A DNA stretch of 64,000 bases from Calycina herbarum. Lineage: Eukaryota; Ascomycota; Leotiomycetes; Helotiales; Pezizellaceae. This document shows positions 43,654-54,633 of this stretch, one piece after another. The translations under genes and the position numbers were made by a program. The DNA is taken from assembly GCA_001414485.1 (NCBI GenBank), contig LLEY01000050.1:336166-400165 (forward strand). Reading direction: 5' to 3'. Numbering within the stretch: position 1 is the first letter of the stretch; every line of letters starts with the position of its first letter. Below the pieces are notes generated by a model. That model was not told the DNA's origin. It did not search any database and was given only the letters and a program-made list of their open reading frames with translations.

Positions 43654-44733
43654 ATGTGTCCAACCAACACCGTCGTCCGTGCAGACTCCCTGGAGAACCA
43701 CCTAACCGAAGCAGGGCTCTCCAAAGTTTCTGGCTTCGACAAGAAGCCAAAGCTCCGCCTCAAAGAATGGGCCGCCAACATCCCTTCCTTCGAACTTAGA
43801 ATAATGATTGAAATGCCACCACAAAACGATCCACCTATTCCTTATAATTTTACTCCAGAACAAGTTTATGGAGAGTACGTTTTTTACGCTGCAAAGGAAA
43901 CTGCCCAGGAGACTTCGGAGAGAATTTATAAGAAGAGGACTATGGATTCGGCGCAGGCGGCTTTGGATGCGATTCGTCTTGGTGAGGGAGAGGGAGAAGA
44001 GGAGACGAAGAAGAAGCCGGAGGATGAGGCCGAGGCTCTTGATGAGTTTCTTCTTGGCGATGAGGCCAGAACCCCTGGAGTTTCCGAGAAGGAAGAAAAG
44101 GGGAAGGGTATGGATGCTCTGGTTGTAGAAGAATCGAAAGAAGAGTGGAATGATAAGGAAGCTGAAGAAGAGAAGCTGAAAGCAGAGAAGCTAGAAGAGG
44201 AACAAAAAGGAGAGAAACCAGAAGAGGCGAAGCCAGAAGAAGATAGAAAAGAAGATGATGCTAGCACAATCCACTCTACTAGCAAGAGTTTCCATACCCC
44301 ACTTCCCAACTCTCCCTTTCCCCCCTTTCCTACCCAGATTGGTTTAAACAAGCCTCAGTTCACTCAACCTCCCAACCTCCCCATCTTCAAACACCTCTAC
44401 CAGGAGGCAATGAGAAAGGAAATGAAGAAAGGGGAGGGAAGCAGATTCGGCGTTCATCCAGCATTGAGGGAAGAAGAAGAAGAGGAATCTGATGATGAAT
44501 TTCATACTCAGAACCGTTTACTTCCTCAAGACGAATCTGATGATGAAACTCACACTCAGAACATACTTCCTGATTCTTTCCGACTCGCGGAAAAGTTGGA
44601 GGAGTGTGATTCTTTATTCGAAGATGAAGATGAAGACGAATCTGACGATGAACCACCGTTAATCCTTGAGGATGAGTTTAAGGAGTTGATTTCTTTGAGG
44701 GAAAAGAACTATGAAAAAGGAAATTGGATTTGA
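43654..44733 (+). CDS. acidic coiled-coil protein, distant member C of the small family
   Basis: Single exon, 359 residues. Residues 36-46 (LKEWAANIPSF) and 81-94 (KETAQETSERIYKK) align with the two blocks of the proteins at 42530 and 59036. After that comes a long Glu/Lys-rich region (about 105-205), probably coiled coil or disordered. A Pro/Phe-rich linker follows, then a C-terminal part with three ESDDE units; the first two belong to a near-tandem repeat (ESDDEFHTQNRLLPQ / ESDDETHTQNILPD). No signal peptide or known domain. Glu-rich composition suggests a nuclear or cytosolic scaffold, but this is only inference. A clear A/C-rich leader precedes the ATG. Confidence 0.7.
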   Translation: MCPTNTVVRADSLENHLTEAGLSKVSGFDKKPKLRLKEWAANIPSFELRIMIEMPPQNDPPIPYNFTPEQVYGEYVFYAAKETAQETSERIYKKRTMDSAQAALDAIRLGEGEGEEETKKKPEDEAEALDEFLLGDEARTPGVSEKEEKGKGMDALVVEESKEEWNDKEAEEEKLKAEKLEEEQKGEKPEEAKPEEDRKEDDASTIHSTSKSFHTPLPNSPFPPFPTQIGLNKPQFTQPPNLPIFKHLYQEAMRKEMKKGEGSRFGVHPALREEEEEESDDEFHTQNRLLPQDESDDETHTQNILPDSFRLAEKLEECDSLFEDEDEDESDDEPPLILEDEFKELISLREKNYEKGNWI

Positions 44734-47492
44734 TCGTCCTAAATTTCTTTATTGTCGTTCTAGTTTCACTTCAAGAATTAAATTCTTTATGCTTACAATC
44801 TGATTGAGACCCCTTTTTGAGTCCTATGTTCTGGCATTGTTTTCTTTGCTTGGAGTTTAAATCCTTCCCTCATGATTCACGAACCTACTAAAATGTAATA
44901 ATTTCAACGCATTAGCTCATAAACATGCAAGCACTGTGCCTATAAATTTGATAGGGATGGAATTCGAAACTTATCGATCTCCCGTGATGTCCGCTGAAGA
45001 AGGTTTCGCCTCAAGCGACTCGCTAAGTAAGTACCCCAATTTGTTGAATAAATTAAGTGCGAAGTATGGTACTCCCTTACTATCAACTCTCTTAAGGATC
45101 TTACTGCCTTTCTGCTGTCGAATTGGTTTGCACTTCCAATCCATTTTTCCCATCGAAAACAAATCATTCTGCTACAGGAACCAGTCAGTTTGCAATGGAC
45201 CACCAGACTTGTGGAGTTGTACACTTGTTCCTCAACAGCACATCAAGGGAGAATGGTCATTCTCATGCATGCAATCTTGGCACCATCTACCCAAGCTTCC
45301 TGGCCTCGGTCTGAACGGCGTAGCCATTCCATGTCGTACTTTAGGTGAAAGGCGTGTACATCGAGGCCTTTTGTCTATTTCTGCTTGGTCTCATTGACAC
45401 GCTTGGATACCTTGGTCTAGCCAACGTTACATATGTGACTGGTGCTTCGTTTCCATCGGTGTTGTAGAACAAGTATCGTGGTGCAAATATTTATCCTTGC
45501 TACTCTGAGGAATTGTGTAATCCATTCTGCCATCACTAATAACAATCCTTGATTCTTCGTTTTCGTCCTCGTGTTTTGATCTTTTCTATCTTCTGGCATG
45601 ACCCATAACTTATGTAAGAGTGAGTCTTTGTCATCGTTTTAAGTACAAGTATTACGATGTTCTTCTAAAAATCCTCGAACAATTAGAGTAATTGTGCGAA
45701 GGGACTTGGAACGATAAGTCTTGATTGTTCTGAATCGTTTGAATAATCAGTTTAATTGTTCCATGGCTTCTGGGGTGCTTCTGGGACAACCGAGACTCTT
45801 ACATGTAGGCTAGTATTGACCTTTGTACTCTTGAACCTCCATAGTGAATTGATATAACTTGAATATATGTCTCAAATATTCTCATTGAGCAAAAGTGAAT
45901 TTTTAAAACATATTCTACTACACAGGAAATTTTAGTCTAGTGATGAAACCATAGTAATTAGAATAAATTCTCAAAGTCTCTGTCTCGTCTTTCAAAAACT
46001 TTATTCACTCAACATTACTAAACCATTCTCGCGAAAGACATTAAAAGCGGCAGTAGATATATAACTTGATGTTCTACTTTTTTGGTGTAGTTAGACTATT
46101 TCGGAACTTGGGTTGTTCTAAAACACCCGTGCGAAATTGTTCCAACTCTTTAGAATAACTCACCAGAATTACCCTAGAACGATGGAACAAGGAGGAATAA
46201 GTAGGCAAGTGCGAACCTGAAGTATTTGCTGCCACTTTTGATGTTCATCGCGAGCGAGCCATCTCAACTCTTAACTCTAGCACTTATCCTAGCCGAGAGG
46301 AAGTGTGATTCCGAGACTTGGCGAGAGTTCCCCTTTTCTTCGGCAAGTTAATCGAGAACCACATTTCACTTGGTGAAGCGAAAACTATCATTGATATATT
46401 TTGTGTGAATAATATATTAGTAGACCTCGTGATAATTGCTCGTGATAATTGCCCTCATATTTAAGGTTCCAAGGAAGCTCGAGGCGAGTCAGCTTGACAT
46501 GTGGCGTGTTTCACTAATATCGACACTTCTCAAGCAATCAAGGAGACAACTCAGATGTGATTAAATCTAGAATTCAATCACAGAGATGGAGAATGAAGAA
46601 GAGAATTAATGAAGAAGAGAATTTTCGAAAATGCCATGCACGGAGATCGGGATTTACGGCGCGGATAAACCGTTCGGAAAAACCAAGCAACTGCTATGTA
46701 ACAGCATAAATCTACCAGGCGATCCGGCCGTCGACCCGAACCTCGTCTATGTCGATATAGGATAAAATAAAAAAGCACGATATTTTAATATCGCAAACGC
46801 ATGCAGGCCTCGTTGCAATTAAATGAAATGCAAGGCGAGCCTTGCACATAGAAACTCGTATTAGTTGGGAGTGATTGGAGTCACCTACCAAATATATACT
46901 GGATGCATTGCGTATATGGCATTAGGCATAGCGTGGCTGGAAGTTGCTGGAGAAGGCTGTGCTTTGTGCATTCACGGCGGCGACCTGGAAGTCCCCTGAT
47001 GAAAGGGAAGGCTCAAACTGGCCGATTCCGCGTGCCGCCACCAGTAAAAAGCTTCACTGCACTTGTTCCTCGCGTCTCCAGGCAAAGAAGAAAACGTCCT
47101 TCAAGTCCCTCGCCTACGAAGCGAACATCTCGGGTCTAGCAGAAAGACGTACAGAATCTACGATTAAGCCACGGGTATAGCGGTATCGCGAACCCGTCCG
47201 AATCGCCTCATTGGAAAAGCGCGTTTTTTTGTGAAAGCTGACGGAGGCTTTGTCTGGGGGCTGCAATAGGATAGGGAAAGTGAAGAGAAGGCCACCTAAA
47301 CCACCGCCAACCGCGTCTGACGGGTGCTGCCAGTCAGGAATGGCGCAGCAGCAGAACGTCGGCCCTCAGCAAAATCACCCTCACCAGCTGAACTGAAGCA
47401 TACCATCTGAAATCTGGACCTGAAATCGGAACTGGAACCTGTTTTGTTAAATAAACCTTTCTCGGAGCAACTGGACGGCGCCTTCACCTTCG
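44734..47492. other. sparse region before the Zn2Cys6 gene
   Basis: No supported gene. It contains the second copy of the dispersed repeat (46135-46254) and AT-rich DNA. From about 46,900 the sequence becomes GC-richer and looks like the promoter and leader of the Zn2Cys6 factor. The frame at 44936-45397 is uninterrupted for 153 codons but has an unusual composition and overlapping alternatives, so I did not call it. Confidence 0.5.
46135..46254 (+). repeat. dispersed repeat, copy B
   Basis: Second copy of the element at 2203-2320, same orientation, about 44 kb away. The core reads TGAAGTATTTGCTGCCACTT against TGAAGTATTTACTGCCGCTT in copy A. Similarity seems to continue to about 46350. Confidence 0.6.
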
Positions 47493-49900
47493 ATGTCGCA
47501 TGCACTACCAAACCCACCTGGAACTCCTCAGTCGCAATTTCCTGGTTCTAATCCGAGTTTAGCTTCCTACCCTTCTCCCTCCCTCTCCAACAACGCGCAC
47601 AGCCAAACCACGGCCGCCGCCAACCACCACCACCACCACCACCACCAGTCCCAGTATCCCGCCGCCGCCTACCCTCTCAACCCCAACGCGCAACCTAGTG
47701 AAGCATATCGTGCTAGTCCCACCGGCAGCAACGGTTCGTCGCTCCCTAGTATGCGCACTCTGGATCATCAACAGCAACAACCTCAGCAACTGCACAACAT
47801 GAACTCCGGCCTCCCTCCCCCCGGCGGTCCATATTACCACAATACTGGCGCGACGCTTCCCCATCCCCAACCCCATCCCTACGCCGGAGTCACTTCTGAC
47901 CCGAACGGCCAGAACATGCGATACGCATTGCCCGTCACTGATTCCAGAGTCATGTCGGGCGGACGACACAAGAAGGTAAGAGGGACTCGACTTCGCAGAT
48001 GGGCTCGAGGGGAGTCGGCTTCGATGGAGCAACCTCCTCGAGCCGATTCGCAGTCTGTCGAGAAATATGCTGACGTGCCATCGCGTGTATAGGAAATCAA
48101 GCGTCGCACGAAGACGGGATGCCTCACATGCCGCAAGCGCCGAATCAAGGTCAGTACTCGTCGTGTTTTCCCCAGTTGGTCGTTTTCTGCGCGTTGTTGC
48201 AAGCGGGATGAGGTTGAGGTTCGCGATGGGCTCTTTTCGTTTATTACAAGCGAATCTACCTAAGTCCTAGGCGAAGGCACCTGAGCTTGCTACCCTCAAG
48301 CGGAGCGAAGCGTCAAAAGAGACGAGACGAGACCAGACCAGACGCGCCTATCGACAACTACCTGCCATCGCATCATCATCGTCGCTATCGCGACCGATCA
48401 ATATCCACGACCCGCCGTCGGGGTCTCGGAACCACATCGTGAACATCTGCTAACATCCTTTGGTGTGCCTAGTGCGACGAACACCACCCAAGCTGCCGCA
48501 ACTGCCAAAAATCCAAGCGTGAATGCCTAGGCTACGATCCGATCTTTAAACCACAACAGAACAATCCAGCACCCCTCCAACCCGCCCCCAGCCAGGCTCC
48601 AGGTCAACCAGGCACCTCAGCTTCTGCGAACCCATACGGCCATCAACCACAGATGAGCGGATACGGTATGACCTCGAGCATGCCCTACGAACACTCCCCC
48701 TCCGCCGGCGTCAGCTCTCCTGGCTCGGCCAGTCAAGGCTACGACTATGCGTCTGCCATTGATCCTGCGTTGGAAGCAGCGGGCCCATCGACATCTGCCG
48801 CCTATGGATCATCTTCAGGTATGCCACAATTCCACCAAAGTTACAAGGGAGAGATACCAAGTGCAAGCCCCCTCCCATTCAATGCTTCAAATGCGTTGCA
48901 CATGAGAGGTGGTGCTTCGTCCCTTACCCTCTCTCCTTCCATTGCATCTTTAGAACAGGACGACGCTTACACGACTATTCCAGGAAAGCGCACAGTTGGC
49001 CAGCTCCTTGCCCTCGGCGGTGAAGCCCCTCCCCCCTCAGCCGTCGCAATACTCCAACTCCGCAACAAGGAAGAAGAGACGAACCACCTGTACTATAGCA
49101 TCTACGCCCCCGGCCTCGAAAACTTTCTCGAATCGAAATGGTTTTCCTTGAAGGGTCTCACCAAGCTGCTCGCTGATAATGGAGTCAAGAACCAATTCGC
49201 TACCCTCCTCTACCAATTCGGCAAGACACAGCAAGGTGCTGATCAAAAGGAGATGGCCTATACCGCAAGTGTCGAGGCACGAATCGTCTGGTCTATCGCC
49301 AACTTGGTCCGAGCTGCAGCGCTCGAGACAAATGGTCAAAAGGAGTACAAGACTGTCCCACCAATTGATGATCCAGCAGAAGCCGCTAGCCGTTTGACGG
49401 TATTTGAGAGTTTGTTGACCGGTACTGTTGCGACTACAAACACCTTGACCACCCCTATTGCCGGAAGTACTGATCACCACCGACTTCGGGAACTTGAATT
49501 CTGGCGCACTCTCGGCGACTTTGTTTGTATCCGAGATGATGATCCCGAATTCGTCAAGAAGATGGATGAGACCTTGTCAGCCCTCCGAAACTTACTAGAC
49601 GGTAGAGAGAATCGGGACGTGTTGTACTCTATCGCCGTCGTTCGAGCCATCGGACCCCGTGTTGAGGAGTATACTAACAACGATACCCCTCTTCACTTTG
49701 ACGAGAGCGACAATAAGAGCAAGCTTCTTGTAGCCAAGAAGTTTGTCATGGACGAGGCAACTGGTGCTGGTACCACCAATGTCATCAGAAGATTGTGTGA
49801 GCTTGCCACTCGATCTTGGGATGCTCCTAAGCTCGGAACTTCTATCTCGGCACCAGCTACTTCTGCTACTGCTACTTCCCAGGCCACCACTGCCAAGTAA
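47493..49900 (+). CDS. Zn2Cys6 binuclear-cluster transcription factor
   Basis: Three exons, 47493-47975, 48093-48149 and 48473-49900, give 655 residues. The long N-terminal arm is low in complexity: seven His in a row near residue 45-52, Gln and Pro runs. The zinc cluster has Cys at 171, 174, 181, 188, 191 and 198 (C-x2-C-x6-C-x6-C-x2-C-x6-C), preceded by a basic KRRTKTG. Intron 2, unusually long (323 nt), cuts the cluster between RKRRIK and CDEHH; its donor, GCTAAC branch point and CTAG acceptor are good. The C-terminal half (from about LLALGGEAPPPSAVAILQLR) is helical and well structured, unlike the usual fungal_trans domain. It binds DNA in the nucleus, probably at CGG sites. Targets are unknown. 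Confidence 0.88.
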
Positions 49901-51304
49901 TTCATTGATGAATTACATTTATTGGCGTTGAAGGTTTATTTTCAAAATTGGCGTTGCTCGCATACTCGATTTTTTTCCCTTTGTGTCAGATTTGCATGGA
50001 AGGGGTGGGGGAGAATTGGGATCTTCTTTTTGCTTCTTTAGTCTATCTGGGGGGCACAAAAGAAGTTGTCATTCAACGCATAGATATTACTGGGAATTGG
50101 AGGAAAGATTCTTTTTTTTTGCAAGCGCGCAACGAAATACCAGATGTAACCTTAGGGACCAGGTTTGGGGGACGACACCAAAATTTTTCCTTTGCTTTTT
50201 CTCAACTTTCTCTCTTCATCGACAAGGGGTTTTAGATGGAGGAAACGATGATGGGGGAACAAAAACAACAGCACACAACACAAAATGAATCATTGCGAGA
50301 CTAATTTGCCACTTTGTTCAGGGGAAATCAGAATTCTATGGAAAGCAAAGCAGTTCAGTTAGGAATTTGGCTGATGATGGATGGTGGCTTATTTAGTAGC
50401 TTCAGTGGAGGAAATGAATTAAACCACTTTCAATCGTGTCTACGAAATTGACTTCGTTTTCTCCTCTACTTTTTCTTTACTTCGAAAGGGTTTGTTCTTT
50501 GCCTGCTTTGATCTGATATGTCGATAACGAATTGAATGGTGATTTGAAATAACAGCTTGGCCTTGAGTTATCTTGAGCTGATATGAGCTAGTAATTTCAG
50601 ACTAATTCCACAACAAAAAAGGGGTAGAGGGCTATTGTGATCTTAGTCCTAGCTGAAGCAGTGATTGCTCTGTACCTTCATCAACTCTACTAAGAAGCAA
50701 TGAAGAAGCTTATTTTGAGACTCTTAACAGAGCCATAGGAATCAATTTACGCTCTAATAAAATTATACAATTCTTAGTTCTAGTGTTGATCCAACTTTTA
50801 AAAGTTGAATGGTTTCTACCGTCAAAGTAGCCGCTACAACTACAGGATCCATCAGCTAACTTGTAGCTTCTTTCAGCAGCAGGTTACCACCCGCAAAATA
50901 TTTACCATTTGAAGCTTTGAAATTATAAAACAAACCAATTCAACTCCCGACTTCATAAAAATCCAAGACAAGGGTGGGGAGTCATATTTTAGCGAGAAAT
51001 ACTAGCGTACCGCACTGACCCGGTAAAACCGCCCGCACTTCCAAGGTCGATTTTCAAACCTCTTTCGTGCCCCGCCGCCCGTGCGAGCTTCGCTCAACTT
51101 CGCCCACCCACCTTCAGATAATTTCGAATACTGCTCGTGGCAGATCCAACTTACGGGGTCGACTCATAGTGTGGTTACCTTTTCGCAGGTCGATTTCGTT
51201 TGATACCCGGCTTCGAAAGCTCCGTTTTCTGTTGCCAGTGCGCTGAACCCTCTTTAATTTACGAACCTCGAAGGCGGTCCGCCACCTCTGGTTCGCTCGC
51301 CATA
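49901..51304. other. intergenic region, eIF5B promoter at its end
   Basis: AT-rich 3' flank of the Zn2Cys6 gene, then a GC-rich stretch from about 51,020 that should be the eIF5B promoter and leader. No gene is supported. Confidence 0.5.
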
Positions 51305-54300
51305 ATGCCTCCTAAGAAGAAGAATAACAAAAAGGCCGATGACTGGGAAAATGACCTCGGGGAGGCAGCACCAGCTTCTGCCGATGTCCCGGCTACGACA
51401 GATGCACCAGCTGAGGAGGAGGAGGAGGAGGGTCCTACTGGTGGGTTAATGGCTATGATGCGGAAGAGACAGAAGAAGAAGAAGGGGAAGCAAACGGAGG
51501 ATTTTGTAGAAGGGGAGGATCCACCAACTGAGGAGCCGGCGCTGGAGGAGAAGGCACCTGTTGAGGCTTCAATAGAGGATGAATTCGCGTTGCCTGATAA
51601 GAAGGGGAAGGGCAAACCTGCGCCTGTGAAGGCGGCGGAGGAGGACGATGATGAGAGGGGGGCGGATGGAAAGGTTTTGACAAAGGCGCAGAAGGAGAAG
51701 TTGAAGAAGGAGCGTGAGAAGCAGCGGAAGAAGGAGAATGTAAGATTTACTTTACTATTATTTGAGAGATTGGTTTACTGATATTTGAATGATTTAGGCT
51801 GCGAAGAAGAAGGCATCAGGCCCTGCAGCAAAGGCACCCGAACCTGCGAAAGCCGAGGTCGTGGAAACAAAGGTCGAGGAAGCGCCATCGAAGCCAGCTG
51901 CTGGTGGGAAGGGAAAGAAGTTGCCTGCGGCCCTGGCAAAACTCCAAGCACAACAAGAGGCACTCCGAAAACGCGAGGAAGAAAAGGCTAGACTGATCGC
52001 AGAGGAGCAGGCTCGTATCGAGGAGGAAGAGCGAAGAGAAGCCGAGGAGGAGAAACGAAGAGAGGAGGCGAAGGCTCTGAAAAAACAAAAGGAAAAGGAG
52101 AAGATTGAGCAACAGAAGAAAGATGGCACATACCTTACCAAGGCACAACGGGAAGAGAAGCTGAAGAATGAAATGAAGCTTAAGCAAATGATTGCTGGCG
52201 GTCTTAAAGTTGGTGGACTTGAAGGGGGGGAGAAGAAAAAGCCAGTTTATGACAACAAGAAAAAGAAGGGTGGACGAAAGAACCCAGAGGAAGCCAAGGT
52301 AAGTTTACTGGTCTTTTTATATTCTTTTTCTAACAATTTTTGCAGGCCGAGGAAGAAAAGGCCCTTGCCGAAGCTGCGGAACGAGCACGATCCGAGGCCG
52401 AAAAGGCAATTGCAGAGAGCAAAGCAAAAGCTGATAAGGAAGCTGCTGCCAAAGAGGCCGCCAAGGAAGCTGCTCAAGAAAGCGATTTGGACGACTGGGA
52501 GCAAGCGGCTGCCGAGAGTGACGAAGACTTGAAGGAGAGCTGGGATGCTGATTCGGAAGAGGAAAGAGAGAAAGCCGAGGCTAAAAAGGCAAAATCAGAG
52601 CAATCATTGCCATCTCGATCCAAGAAAGTCGAAGAATCAGACTCCGAATCAGACTCGGATTCCGATGAATCTTCAGAGGACGAGGAGGCCAGTGCTGCAC
52701 AAGCCGCTGCAGCTCTCAAGAAGAAAGAAGCGGCCGAGCGACGTGAAAAGGCACACGAGGCTGCAATGGCAGCAAGATCCAAGGACAATCTACGCTCTCC
52801 AATTTGTTGTATTCTTGGACACGTCGATACTGGAAAGACCAAGCTTTTGGACAAAATTCGACAAACCAATGTACAGGAAGGAGAAGCTGGAGGTATCACT
52901 CAACAAATTGGTGCCACTTACTTCCCAGTCGAGGCAATCCGAACCAAGACAGCTGTGGTCAACCGTGATGGTTCATTCGAGTTCAAGGTTCCTGGTTTAC
53001 TGGTTATCGATACACCTGGTCACGAGTCTTTCTCCAATCTGCGGTCTCGAGGTTCATCCCTCTGTAATATTGCAATTCTTGTCGTCGATATCATGCACGG
53101 TTTGGAACCACAAACTTTGGAATCGATGAAGTTACTCCGAGACCGTAAAACTCCATTTATTGTCGCTTTGAACAAAATCGATCGTTTGTATGGATGGAAG
53201 ATGGTTGCCAACAATGGTTTCCAAGAGAGTTTGGCCCTACAAAACAAGGGTGTTCAAAACGAATTTGCAAAGCGTTTACAAGATACCAAGATCGCTTTCG
53301 CAGAGCAGGGATTCAACTCGGAACTCTACTACGAAAACAAATCGATGGCCAAATTCGTCTCCTTAGTTCCAACTTCTGCTCATACCGGAGAGGGAATTCC
53401 AGATATGCTCAAGTTGATCCTACAACTTACCCAAGAGAGAATGGTGGGCTCACTGATGTACCTTTCCGAGGTTCAATGTACAGTTTTGGAAGTCAAAGCG
53501 ATCGAGGGATTCGGCATGACCATCGATGTCATCTTATCCAACGGTATTCTCCGAGAAGGCGACAAGATTTGTTTGTGTGGTGTTGATGGTGCCATTACAA
53601 CAAATGTTCGAGCTCTCTTAACCCCGGCTCCATTGAAGGAACTTCGACTCAAATCGCAGTATGTTCACAACAAAGAGGTCAAGGCTGCGCTGGGTGTTAA
53701 GATTAGTGCCCCTGGCCTTGAAGGTGCTATTGCGGGTTCAAGATTGATGGTTGTTGGACCAGACGATGATCAGTCAGATATCGAGGCAGAGGTCGAATCC
53801 GATCTTGGAGCTTTGTTCAGTCGTGTCGAGAAGTCAGGCCGTGGTGTCACAGTTCAAGCATCAACTCTGGGATCGTTGGAAGCTCTTTTGGATTTCTTGA
53901 AGGTCTCAAAGATCCCTGTCGCAAACGTTGGTATTGGACCAGTCTTCAAGCGAGATGTCATGAACTGCGGAACCATGTTGGAGAAGAACAAGGAGTACGC
54001 TGTCATGCTGTGTTTCGATGTCAAGATTGACAAGGAAGCACAACTTTACGCTGATGAGCAGGGGATCAAGATCTTCACTGCGGATATCATTTATCATCTC
54101 TTCGATGCTTTCACGAAACATATGCAAGTTATTGCGGAGAAGAAGAAGGAAGAGTCCAAGCTTTTGGCTGTCTTCCCTTGTGTTCTTACGCCTGTTGCTG
54201 TGTTTAACAAGACGGGTCCTATTATTGTGGGAGTTGATGTGGTTGAAGGTAACCTTCGAATGCACACTCCTATCGCAGCGGTCAAATCAAATCCCGTCAC

Positions 54301-54633
54301 TGGAGTCAAGGAGATCGTTAGTGTGGGCAGAGTGTAAGTTTCCTTTTTTCCCCTTTTCAGTTGTCCGAATACTAACAAAATTCCAGAACTGGTATCGAAC
54401 GAGATCACAAGCAACTCCAAATCTGCAAAAAGGGCCAACCATCCGTCGCAGTCAAGATCGAGATGGGCTCCCATCAACCTACCTACGGACGACACCTCGA
54501 GGAAAAAGATACGCTTTACTCGCTTGTTAGTCGGGCTAGTATTGATTGTCTGAAGGAGTTTTATCGATCGGACGTTTCGAATGATGAGTGGCTGCTTATT
54601 AAGAAGTTGAAGCCGTTGTTTGATATCCCTTGA
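51305..54633 (+). CDS. FUN12: translation initiation factor eIF5B (IF2-type GTPase)
   Basis: Four exons, 51305-51739, 51798-52298, 52346-54333 and 54387-54633, give 1056 residues. The N-terminal 400 residues are Lys/Glu/Ala-rich and charged, as usual for eukaryotic eIF5B. The GTPase domain has G1 GHVDTGKT at 470-477, G3 DTPGHE from 534 and G4 NKIDR from 588. Domain II follows ([20 protein letters not shown]), then domain III and domain IV, which ends in [16 protein letters not shown] and KLKPLFDIP. eIF5B helps join the 60S subunit and positions initiator tRNA on the ribosome. I began at MPPKKK; an in-frame ATG at 51200 would add 35 residues. Introns 1 and 2 split the charged arm and intron 3 lies in domain IV, with an ACTAAC branch point. 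Confidence 0.96.

Noticed and set aside
44936..45397. 153-codon plus-strand frame rich in Ser, Leu and Cys
   Set aside because: Alternative frames over the same DNA look equally plausible, and no start context, intron or family supports it.
47559..48202. Minus-strand frames opposite the first exon of the Zn2Cys6 gene
   Set aside because: Shadows of a GC-rich low-complexity coding exon.
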